Positions 1 through 5,939 of a stretch of DNA of 7,650 bases are shown here, in pieces. A program made the position numbers and the translations under genes. Origin of the DNA: Pseudomonadota bacterium (GTDB lineage: Bacteria > Pseudomonadota > Alphaproteobacteria > Rhizobiales > Xanthobacteraceae). Each line of letters begins with the position of its first letter. Position 1 is the first letter of the stretch. The notes under the pieces were generated by a model that had not been told where the DNA came from, ran no database searches, and saw only the letters and a program-made list of their open reading frames with translations. The stretch lies in the NCBI GenBank assembly GCA_023433965.1, contig JAEYTQ010000790.1:1-7650 (forward strand), written 5' to 3'.

Positions 1-275
1 CCGCCATTCTCGGCAGCGAACTCGCGGCCGGAGCCGGACGAGCCGGTCCCGCGCGGCACGCCGTCCGCGGTCGCCGGGCGCCTGCCCGCATCGGCATCAC
101 CGGTCGCCCTGGCGCGGGTACGGTTCTGATCGCTCGGCATGGTCACTTCGACCGGCGGCAGCTGCTCGGCGGCGGCCTGCTGCGCGTGAGCGCCGGCGAG
201 AACGAACGAATGGAAGGAAACGGCCGCAACGACGCCGGCGCAGCGGCGCCTGGCGACAGTGACGAAACGGGACAC
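1..275 (-). CDS. TonB-dependent outer-membrane receptor, N-terminal fragment (probable cobalamin/BtuB-like receptor)
   Basis: The visible 91 codons open with a GTG at 275. A GAGG ribosome-binding site (284-287) lies 8 nt upstream, and an in-frame TGA at 297-299 rules out a longer product by ATG or GTG. Residues 1-31 form a signal peptide: basic RRR at 9-11, a hydrophobic stretch at 13-29 and an AHA|QQ cleavage site. After it comes LPPVEVT (39-45), the type of segment seen just ahead of the plug in rhizobial TonB-dependent receptors, perhaps including the TonB box. A Gly/Arg/Ser-rich linker then runs to the window edge. Neither plug nor barrel is visible, so the family call rests on this N-terminus and on the cobalamin riboswitch upstream. 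By inference it imports B12 or a cobalamin precursor across the outer membrane using TonB energy. Another metal-complex receptor is possible. The gene continues beyond position 1. Confidence 0.75.
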   Translation of the reverse strand, partial: MSRFVTVARRRCAGVVAAVSFHSFVLAGAHAQQAAAEQLPPVEVTMPSDQNRTRARATGDADAGRRPATADGVPRGTGSSGSGREFAAENG

Positions 276-394
276 GATGAGAACCTCGGCATGACGTCAG
301 TGGCACGTCACCGCGAACGAGGCTTTGAGGCGGAGCGATCGATTGCTCCGCCAAGGCCAATGTCTGTACTCCCCGACCGACATCTTCGCGTGTG
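276..394 (-). promoter_or_regulatory. Riboswitch expression platform with two hairpins ahead of the receptor start
   Basis: This stretch links the B12 box to the receptor start codon. It holds a perfect 8-bp stem with an 8-nt loop (GGCGGAGC/GCTCCGCC, 329-352). Nearer the start is a 6-bp stem with a 7-nt loop (292-310), ending 5 nt before the GAGG Shine-Dalgarno at 284-287. Neither hairpin is followed by a U-run on the minus strand, so an intrinsic terminator is not supported. Control of translation initiation, the usual mode for cobalamin riboswitches in Gram-negative bacteria, fits better. The second hairpin contains the 8-mer TGACGTCA, also present in the B12 box at 403-410, so the two segments could pair with each other. 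Which structure forms with ligand is inference. Confidence 0.5.
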
Positions 395-588
395 ACCACG
401 GCTGACGTCAGGTCTCCTGGCTCGCGGGTCGTTACCTCTGCGTCGCCTTCCCAGGACCGAGATTCCCAGTGGCACAGGACGAGAGATTCACCGCTTACAG
501 TTGCGGGGGCAGCCGTGGCATTGAGACGATCCCGGCGTCGGGACATCTCGCACCACGTTCCCTTTTGATCTCCGTAAGGAGAACCGTC
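395..588 (-). promoter_or_regulatory. Cobalamin (vitamin B12) riboswitch aptamer
   Basis: Read on the minus strand, the conserved cobalamin-aptamer blocks occur in the correct order. An AAAAGGGAACGTGG segment (about 553-567) leads into a long irregular stem (about 517-557). The hallmark junction block GCCCCCGCAACTGTAAGCGG follows at 491-510, then GTGCCACTGGGAA (463-475), CCTGGGAAGGCGACG (441-455), and the B12 box GAGCCAGGAGACCTG ending in ACGTCAGC (401-423). These match the class-I cobalamin riboswitch family (Rfam RF00174 type). Ends are approximate; the 5' end is set by the predicted transcription start near 588. It lies on the same strand as and upstream of the TonB-dependent receptor, the classic btuB arrangement in which adenosylcobalamin binding represses expression. 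Confidence 0.95.
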
Positions 589-595
589 AGGAGAC

Positions 596-624
596 AATCT
601 AGGGGGTGCCCAAGCCGGGGTCAA
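596..624 (-). promoter_or_regulatory. Sigma-70-like promoter driving the riboswitch-receptor transcript
   Basis: On the minus strand TTGACC (619-624) and TAGATT (596-601) are separated by exactly 17 nt, each matching the housekeeping consensus at five and four of six positions respectively. The predicted start of transcription, about 7 nt past the -10 box near 588-589, falls just before the riboswitch begins. That gives a leader of about 313 nt. The rest of the gap to the next gene (625-722) shows no ORF or clear terminator. Confidence 0.7.
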
Positions 625-722
625 TCGATGATGGCTGCGATCCCCACCGGCAGCCGGGCATGAGGATTCGCCTCTGCCAATCACTGCAGGAGCCCATCGC
701 TGCAAGAGCGCAGTCCGGCCGC

Positions 723-1019
723 TCAGCTCCGCGCTCGCGAACGTTGGGCCTGGGCCCAGGCGACCGCGACGTCGCGTGGCGGGACGTCGACGCGCTTGAT
801 GGGAGTCAACTCGCCGGAGGCCGAGACGATCGCGGTCTCCTCGCGCCGGCAGCGCGTGCAGACGAAGCGGACCTCGTGCGGGGACGCGGACCAGCTCGAC
901 CGCTTCACATTGGCCGCCATCGGCCAGGCATCGCAATGCGAGCACGACACCAGAAATCGGCCGGGATCGAGCATGCCCATTCCATCGAACTCCGCGTCCT
1001 GCCCGCTTCCTTCAATCAT
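723..1019 (-). CDS. Small protein with two CxxC pairs (zinc-ribbon-like), function unknown
   Basis: A 98-residue protein if read from the ATG at 1019. Cysteines 26/29 (CSHC) and 54/57 (CTRC) form two CxxC knuckles 24 residues apart, the spacing expected of a single zinc ribbon or rubredoxin-like metal site. The region between them is basic and the C-terminus ends in RSRARS. No membrane segment or signal peptide is visible. The start is uncertain: codons 1-15 use third bases unlike the rest, and ATGs at 980 and 974 are preceded by GGAG or GGA at usable distance, so the true protein may begin at residue 14 or 16 with the metal site intact. The 1019 start would overlap by one base (TGATG) the stop of the preceding cysteine-rich ORF. 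I cannot name a family; a nucleic-acid-binding or metal-binding role is inference. Confidence 0.7.
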   Translation of the reverse strand: MIEGSGQDAEFDGMGMLDPGRFLVSCSHCDAWPMAANVKRSSWSASPHEVRFVCTRCRREETAIVSASGELTPIKRVDVPPRDVAVAWAQAQRSRARS

Positions 1020-1288
1020 CAACCCATGTCAATCGTTCCGGTGCCACAGCACCGCCGGGCGCAAACCTCGTGCCATGGTTCCCGCATCCGCGCGCTCCGA
1101 AGGCGGTCCCGCTCAGCGCGGCCGCTCAGCGTGCAGGATGTCGTGCACGTCACCGTGGTGCCGCGGTCGCACGATTTGCAGGCGGCAACGCACTGGTTGA
1201 TGTCGCGCGGATTGAAACTGTAGTTGCAACGGACAGGCCGGCGTAGTCGGCCGGTGATGTCCTGCTCCTGATTGCAGGACGCCGTCAC
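1019..1288 (-). CDS. Cysteine-rich 89-residue ORF, tentative
   Basis: The ORF runs from a GTG at 1288 to a TGA sharing one base with the next gene's first ATG. It has 10 cysteines in 89 residues, six of them grouped at residues 21-52 in the pattern C-x11-C-x3-C-x2-C-x7-C-x3-C. I count G or C at the third position in about 79% of codons, and about 90% in residues 26-56, which supports coding. Against it, no convincing Shine-Dalgarno precedes the GTG, no signal peptide or family is recognisable, and first-position GC in the cysteine cluster is low for a gene of this genome. Two inverted repeats (1236-1252 and 1259-1280) near its start could instead be leader or terminator structure after the 58-residue gene. 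If real, it sits in a minus-strand run with its neighbours (27 nt after one gene, 1 nt overlap with the next). Confidence 0.4.
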   Translation of the reverse strand: MTASCNQEQDITGRLRRPVRCNYSFNPRDINQCVAACKSCDRGTTVTCTTSCTLSGRAERDRLRSARMREPWHEVCARRCCGTGTIDMG

Positions 1289-1315
1289 GAGCGCCAGAAC
1301 GGATTGCCGTCAGCC

Positions 1316-1492
1316 TCAGGCCGCAGCTTTGGCCGCGATCACCTGCCGCATATCCACGGCGAGCTGGCGGTACTGTTCCCCGAGCTTCAGATAAAACTCG
1401 CGCTTGCCGCTGTCGGTGGCGAGCTTGGCGATCAGCTCGCATTCGGCGGTGAGCGTCTCGAACCGTTCCAGCCTGTCCTCGAGATGTGTCAT
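1316..1492 (-). CDS. 58-residue helical small protein, function unknown
   Basis: The ATG at 1492 is preceded by GGGGA with a 7-nt spacer, a good ribosome-binding site. An alternative ATG 15 nt upstream is out of frame and stops at once. The protein is soluble and strongly helical. After MTHLEDRLERFETL comes a segment AECELIAKLATD, then REFYLKLGEQYRQLAVDM, and it ends in an Ala-rich tail. This layout (AEC-x-x-A, a short break, YL-x-L-x-x-Y-x-x-LA) resembles very short proteins common and unnamed in Rhizobiales, which probably fold as a two-helix hairpin; that link is from memory. Third codon positions are almost all G or C. It lies 115 nt downstream of the cyclase stop on the same strand, and could be read through from it or have its own promoter. 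Confidence 0.8.
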   Translation of the reverse strand: MTHLEDRLERFETLTAECELIAKLATDSGKREFYLKLGEQYRQLAVDMRQVIAAKAAA

Positions 1493-1511
1493 CGGCGTGT
1501 CCCCATCAGAC

Positions 1512-1534
1512 GCCTAAGGGACGTTGAGCCTAAG
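1512..1534. repeat. Short direct repeat upstream of the 58-residue gene
   Basis: GCCTAAG occurs at 1512-1518 and again at 1528-1534, start-to-start spacing 16 bp, 20-42 bp ahead of the ATG at 1492. Such spacing could suit a protein-binding site. No matching promoter boxes are clear nearby, and chance occurrence of a 7-mer pair is quite possible. Confidence 0.25.
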
Positions 1535-1607
1535 CCCGGGAAATAGGTCACGGCGAACATCGTTATGGAGCAGAACCGTTTTTTTCCGTGCCGGGCGGCA
1601 GGGGCGG

Positions 1608-3344
1608 CTATTTCTGCTCCAGCCGCCAGGCGCCGTCCCAATCGACATCCGGGGGATGGGCTCCGAGCTCGGCGATGCGGGCGAGCATCGTGCGCGAGGG
1701 GCCGTCGCCGGGGACTGCTTCGAGGGCCGCGTTGAAGGCGGCACTGGCGTCGTCGAAGCGCCGCTCACGATAGGCGGCGAGAGCTTCGGCATAGTGCGTC
1801 CGCAATCTCACTTGCACATCGGTCAGAGCGCCCGGCCTCGCCATCACCTCGAAGATGGCCTGCGGTGCGCTTTGGCCCGCGACCGCAAGACGATCGATCT
1901 CGCGCAGCTCGAGCCCAGATCCGATGGCGTCCGCAGTCGCCTGCGAGATCAGAATGCGGGTGCCGTAGACCTTGTTGACGGCCTCCAGCCGCGAGGCGAG
2001 GTTCACGGCATCGCCCATCACGGTGAAGCTCATCATCAGCTCGGAGCCGATGCTGCCGGTCAGGACCTCGCCGGTGGCGATGCCGATGCGCAGATCGCAG
2101 CGTGCCGGCATGGCGCGAATGCCGAGCAGATCCGGCAGCTGCTTCTGGAGCGCGGGCACCTGGTCCGCCATCTCGACGGCGGCAAGTCCGGCGAGCATGG
2201 CCTGCTCGCCCTCCTCGATGAAAGGCGGGCCCCAATAGGCCATGATGGCGTCGCCGATATACTTGTCGATGACGCCCCGATTGCTCCTGATCGGACCGGA
2301 CATCACGGTGAAATAGTGGTTCATCACCTTGACGAGGCCGCGCGGGGTCATGCCCTCGCTCATCGAGGTGAAACCGCTCATGTCGCAGAACATGATGGTC
2401 ATCACCCGGCGCTCACCGTCGACGGCGATCTCGGGGCGATCGATCAGGCCCTGCACCACCTTCGGGTCGATGTAGCGGCCGAAAGTCTCGCGGATGCGCT
2501 CGTTGTTCCTGAGCTGCTCGATCATGCGGTTGAAGGCCGCGGCGAGCTCGCCGATCTCGTCCTGCGTGGAGACGGTGATGGGCTTGTCGAACCTGCCCGC
2601 CTCGACCTCGCGTGTGCCCGCGAGCAACAGCCGCACCGGGCGCGTGATGCCGCTGCTCACCATCAGTGCAAAGACGAACCCGACGATCGCCGCGAGCACG
2701 GTCACGACCCCCGAAATGATCATCGCCTGATGCTGACGCCTTATCACTTGCGAGGTCGAGAAATAGACCTGCGACAGCATGTCGGCGCGGATCGCATCGA
2801 TCTTCTGGTTGAACTGGTTGCGCAGGACGTCCATGTGCTCCAGCGTTCCACGGGCCTCAGACATCTGCTTCGCCTCGACCTGCCTGAGCAGCTTCTCACG
2901 GCTCTCGCTCAGGTCGCGGCGCAACTCGCTGACGGCGGTCTCGATGCGGCTGTCCATCCGCCCGAGCGCGGCGTCGTCGGAATACGTCCTGGGGTCATCG
3001 ATGATCAAGTTGATCAGTTTGCGCGCGGCCTCCGCCTCCTCCTCGATCTTGAGGTCCAGTTGTTCGAAGGCGCGAACGCGCGCCGCATAGGCCTCCTCGT
3101 CCGTGGGGGCCTCCATCCTGGTCATGACGGCCCGGCGCAGCGCCAGCGCCCGTTCGAGCGAGTGGACGTTGGCACGCGCCAGATGGCTATAGGCCGGAAT
3201 GTAGCGGTTGGTGAGCTCGTCCAGGAGGACGCCGACCTGGCTCGACATCACCATCGACAGGATCGAGGTGATCAGCATCAGGACGATCAGCCCGAGCGCA
3301 ATCCCTACGATCTTGCGCCGGATCGACTGGTTGAAAATCGGCAT
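1608..3344 (-). CDS. Membrane-bound class III adenylate cyclase with HAMP domain and C-terminal TPR-like segment
   Basis: A 578-residue protein predicted to make cAMP from ATP at the inner membrane. Order of parts: TM1 (about 12-33), a helical periplasmic region rich in charged residues (34-206), TM2 (about 208-230), HAMP (about 230-283, TRPVRLLLAG ... DEIGELAAAFNRM), and the cyclase domain (about 308-500). The catalytic set is complete: metal-binding D321 (FCDMSGF) and D365 (KYIGDAIMAYWG), K361, and transition-state N448 and R452 (DAVNLASRLE). The purine-specifying pair reads K361/T441, which in this family indicates ATP rather than GTP and the IIIb subtype. Residues 517-560 look like one TPR helix pair. 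The ATG at 3344 is chosen because the transmembrane start follows directly; its ribosome-binding site is weak, and the frame stays open upstream to 3890. The ligand sensed by the periplasmic part is unknown. Confidence 0.93.
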   Translation of the reverse strand: MPIFNQSIRRKIVGIALGLIVLMLITSILSMVMSSQVGVLLDELTNRYIPAYSHLARANVHSLERALALRRAVMTRMEAPTDEEAYAARVRAFEQLDLKIEEEAEAARKLINLIIDDPRTYSDDAALGRMDSRIETAVSELRRDLSESREKLLRQVEAKQMSEARGTLEHMDVLRNQFNQKIDAIRADMLSQVYFSTSQVIRRQHQAMIISGVVTVLAAIVGFVFALMVSSGITRPVRLLLAGTREVEAGRFDKPITVSTQDEIGELAAAFNRMIEQLRNNERIRETFGRYIDPKVVQGLIDRPEIAVDGERRVMTIMFCDMSGFTSMSEGMTPRGLVKVMNHYFTVMSGPIRSNRGVIDKYIGDAIMAYWGPPFIEEGEQAMLAGLAAVEMADQVPALQKQLPDLLGIRAMPARCDLRIGIATGEVLTGSIGSELMMSFTVMGDAVNLASRLEAVNKVYGTRILISQATADAIGSGLELREIDRLAVAGQSAPQAIFEVMARPGALTDVQVRLRTHYAEALAAYRERRFDDASAAFNAALEAVPGDGPSRTMLARIAELGAHPPDVDWDGAWRLEQK

Positions 3345-3655
3345 TGTTGCAGGCAAAGGGTGAAGGATGGAACGATGGAACTCATACACGGAATTCGCGG
3401 TCTGAACACGCGCAATCTCGCCGCTCTGACGTCCTGAGCCATGCGTCACCGTCACGCGAGTCTCGATCGTTAACAAACGTTGAAGGCGCATCCACTTCCC
3501 CGAGTTCCCCGGGGTCCAATCCGTATTTTGCCGCATTGTTGCGACAGCGTGAGGATGCGACACGATGCCGATGCATCGTTCGGTACTTTGATTCGCAAGC
3601 CGCATATCATCGCGGACCGTGGTTTGTAGTGGTTTTCGCAGGGGGGGACCATCGA
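3345..3655. other. Divergent intergenic region between cyclase and transglycosylase genes
   Basis: These 311 bp must contain the promoters of both divergent genes. A TATCAT hexamer at 3605-3610 could be a -10 box for the plus-strand gene, placing a transcript start near 3617, but no good -35 lies 16-18 bp upstream. An AT-rich GTTAACAAACGTT stretch occurs at 3469-3481. For the minus-strand cyclase I see no convincing promoter pair. No RNA gene, terminator or small ORF with a ribosome-binding site was found here. Confidence 0.5.
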
Positions 3656-5845
3656 ATGAACCAGTGCCTACGCTCGCTCGCGTGTGTCGTTGCCGTGGCC
3701 GCGATGGCCCTCGTACCCGCCGAGCTGGCTGCGAAGAGCAGTCACAAATCGTCTGCATCGAAGAAGACGCACGAGGCGAAAGCCGGCAAGCACCGCCATC
3801 TCTCCGCCGCCAAGACGCGACACGGCAAGCACGCTGAGGCCAGGCGCAAGTCGAAGAAGACGGTCGAGGTGCCCGCGAGCAAGCCGGCACTGCCGCCGCT
3901 GACCGGCGATCTCGCCGCGCTGAAGGACGCGATCGATCTCACGCGCAAGGGCAAGAGCGATGATGCGGCCGCCGCGCGCGATCGCATCGCCGATCCCGCC
4001 GGACGGAAGCTCGCCGACTGGTTCATGCTGCGCCATTCCGACAGCACCGCGAATTTCAAGCGCTACGCCGCCTTCCTCGCCGCCAATCCCGACTGGCCGA
4101 GCAGCGCCCTGCTGCGCCGCCGCGCCGAGGCACGGCTGTGGCAGGAGAAAAGCGATGCGGCCACCGTGCACCAATTCACGATGGATCGTCCGACCAGCGC
4201 CAAGGGCAAGTTCGCATTGGCTCGCGTGCTGCTCACCGAGGGCGATGCCGACCGGGCCGCGCGGCTCGTGCGCGAAGCCTGGCGCACGGAGGAATTGTCC
4301 GAGCGCAGTGAGCAGGACGCCTACGAGGCTTTCCGTGATCTCCTTGCGGCGGACGATCATCGGGCCCGCATGGACAAGCGCCTCGGCGCCAAGGACTATG
4401 CCGGTGCCAGGCGCGCGGCCAAGCGGCTCGGCGAGGACGCGCTCGCCATCGTCAAGGCCTGCGCCGCCGTCACCGGCAAGGCGAGCAAGGCCAAGGACTA
4501 TCTCGATGACGTCCCGACCGAGACGCGGCGCGATCTCGGCTATGTGCTGTGCCGCGCGCAGTGGCATCTTCAGAACGACCGCATCGACGACGCCGCCGAG
4601 GTGATCCTCGCCGCCGCGCCCGAGACCATGGCATCGCAGGACACCGACGCCTGGTGGCGCGAGCGCCGCATGCTGGCGCGCAAGCTGCTCGACCAGGGCA
4701 AGTCCAGGACCGCCTATGACGTGGTCCGCACGGCCGCCGTGCCGGACAAGGAAGTCTATCGCGTCGACTATCACTTCATGTGCGGCTGGATCGCGCTGCG
4801 CTATCTCGACGATCCCAAGACGGCGATGGTGCATTTCGCATCGATCGACGCCGGTTCGTCCAATCCGATCGCGCTGTCGCGGGCGCATTACTGGCGCGGT
4901 CGCGCCGCCGAAGCCATGGGCGCGACGGCCGACGCACGCATGAGTTACCGGGCGGCGGCGCGCTATCACACCGCCTATTACGGCCAGCTCGCGCGCGCCA
5001 GGCTCGGCCTCGACGGCATCGAGCTGCGTCCGCCCTCGCCGATACTGGCCGCGGCCGATGCGCCGCTTGCGGACGAACGTGTGCGCGCCGCCGACATGCT
5101 CTACGGCATCGGCGAGCGTGACATGGTGTTCTATTATGCCGCGGATTTCGCCAAGGAGAGCACCGACGTCGCCGCACTGGAAGCGCTCGGCGAGCTCGCG
5201 GGCCGGCGGGGTGATGCGCGCGTGATGCTGGAGGTCGGAAAGACCGCACTGGCGCGCGGCCTCGCGCTCGACCATTACGCCTTCCCGACCATCGGCATCC
5301 CCGAGCACAAGCAGGTCGCGCCCGCGATCGAGACCAGCGTGATCTATTCGGTGGCGCGCACCGAGAGTGCGTTCGAGCAGCGCGACAAATCGCACGCCAA
5401 CGCGGTCGGGCTGATGCAGGTGACGCCGGAAGCAGGACGCGACACCGCGAAGCGCTTCGGCCTGACCTACGACTGGGGCAGGATGGTCTCCGATCCCGTC
5501 TACAACACGCAGATGGGCGCCGCCGAGCTCAGCGCGCTGTTCTCGGAATATCGCGGCAACCAGATCATGACCTTCGCCGGCTACAATGCGGGCCGCGGCC
5601 GCGTGCGCGAATGGGTGCAGAAGCGTGGGGATCCCCGGGAACCCAATGTCGATCCGGTCGACTGGGTCGAGCGCATTCCGCTGTCGGAGACGCGCAACTA
5701 CGTCCAGCGCGTGATCGAGAACGTGCTGGTCTACCGCGCAAGGTTCGAGGGCAGCAGCATGGTCGCCGGCAAGAACGACCAGCGCGTGATGACGAAGGAT
5801 GCCAGTGCGACGGCGACGCCGGCGGGATTGTCGGGAACGGAGTAG
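3656..5845 (+). CDS. slt: Soluble lytic murein transglycosylase (Slt70 family), periplasmic
   Basis: A 729-residue exported enzyme that cleaves the MurNAc-GlcNAc bond of peptidoglycan to give 1,6-anhydro ends. The ATG at 3656 is chosen because GGGGGGGA (3641-3648) precedes it at good distance and a signal peptide follows at once (residues 1-26, hydrophobic 9-22, cleavage near AELAA|K). Residues 27-68 are unusually basic: 21 of 42 are Lys, Arg or His. Residues 85-540 are Ala-rich helical repeats forming the superhelical U and L domains of this family. The catalytic SLT domain spans about 555-695: catalytic Glu570 in SVARTESAF, NAVGLMQVTPEAG (582-594), AGYNAGRGRV (641-650) and ETRNYVQRV (678-686). 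Length fits the family (E. coli Slt70 is somewhat over 600 residues) plus the basic extension. The tail after 700 is Ala/Thr-rich and probably disordered. It converges with the Bug gene. Confidence 0.95.
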   Translation: MNQCLRSLACVVAVAAMALVPAELAAKSSHKSSASKKTHEAKAGKHRHLSAAKTRHGKHAEARRKSKKTVEVPASKPALPPLTGDLAALKDAIDLTRKGKSDDAAAARDRIADPAGRKLADWFMLRHSDSTANFKRYAAFLAANPDWPSSALLRRRAEARLWQEKSDAATVHQFTMDRPTSAKGKFALARVLLTEGDADRAARLVREAWRTEELSERSEQDAYEAFRDLLAADDHRARMDKRLGAKDYAGARRAAKRLGEDALAIVKACAAVTGKASKAKDYLDDVPTETRRDLGYVLCRAQWHLQNDRIDDAAEVILAAAPETMASQDTDAWWRERRMLARKLLDQGKSRTAYDVVRTAAVPDKEVYRVDYHFMCGWIALRYLDDPKTAMVHFASIDAGSSNPIALSRAHYWRGRAAEAMGATADARMSYRAAARYHTAYYGQLARARLGLDGIELRPPSPILAAADAPLADERVRAADMLYGIGERDMVFYYAADFAKESTDVAALEALGELAGRRGDARVMLEVGKTALARGLALDHYAFPTIGIPEHKQVAPAIETSVIYSVARTESAFEQRDKSHANAVGLMQVTPEAGRDTAKRFGLTYDWGRMVSDPVYNTQMGAAELSALFSEYRGNQIMTFAGYNAGRGRVREWVQKRGDPREPNVDPVDWVERIPLSETRNYVQRVIENVLVYRARFEGSSMVAGKNDQRVMTKDASATATPAGLSGTE

Positions 5846-5857
5846 GAGCGGTTCGTC

Positions 5858-5935
5858 GGGTGGATTGGCCGAAGGCGTAATCCACCCTTGTCGTGCGGCA
5901 CGAAGGTGGTGGATTAGGCTTCGCTAATCCACCCT
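5858..5935. repeat. Paired palindromic (REP/BIME-like) element between convergent genes
   Basis: Two related palindromes fill the convergent gap. The first (5858-5887) pairs GGGTGGATT with AATCCACCC over 9 bp, with GCC/GGC able to pair inside. The second (5908-5933) pairs GGTGGATTAG with CTAATCCACC over 10 bp around a 6-nt loop. Between them, TCGTGC-G-GCACGA (5891-5903) is a smaller palindrome. The GGTGGATTAG...CTAATCCACC form resembles dispersed intergenic repeats I recall from Bradyrhizobium and other proteobacteria. The first hairpin starts 13 nt after the transglycosylase stop and the second 7 nt after the Bug stop. They could block read-through both ways, but neither has a proper U-run, so intrinsic termination is only possible. 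Confidence 0.8.
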
Positions 5936-5939
5936 ACGC

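Noticed and set aside
97..945. 282-codon minus-strand frame spanning the riboswitch region
   Set aside because: It crosses the riboswitch and overlaps the receptor and the CxxC gene in other frames. The translation is Arg-rich with no domain, and the cobalamin aptamer explains the sequence better.
606..1223. Plus-strand frames opposite the small-gene cluster
   Set aside because: No ribosome-binding site and no recognisable motif; the minus-strand frame here has CxxC pairs and better codon bias.
1236..1280. Two short inverted repeats considered as a terminator after the 58-residue gene
   Set aside because: Stems are only 5 and 6 bp with large loops and no U-run; they also lie inside a possible coding frame.
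1579..1600. Hairpin with T-run considered as an intrinsic terminator for the cyclase gene
   Set aside because: In the minus-strand transcript the tract is A rather than U and the stem is weak, so it does not fit an intrinsic terminator.
1524..3437. 637-codon open frame on the plus strand opposite the adenylate cyclase
   Set aside because: It mirrors the cyclase codons in a GC-rich genome. Its translation is His/Asp/Arg-rich low-complexity sequence with no domain, while the opposite strand has a complete catalytic motif set.
3345..3890. N-terminal extension of the cyclase reading frame up to 3890
   Set aside because: It would overlap the divergent transglycosylase gene. The extra sequence is basic and low-complexity, whereas the membrane anchor begins right after the ATG at 3344.
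3668..5395. 575-codon open frame on the minus strand opposite the transglycosylase
   Set aside because: Same shadow effect: the plus strand encodes a signal peptide and a full SLT domain, and the antisense product has no recognisable fold.
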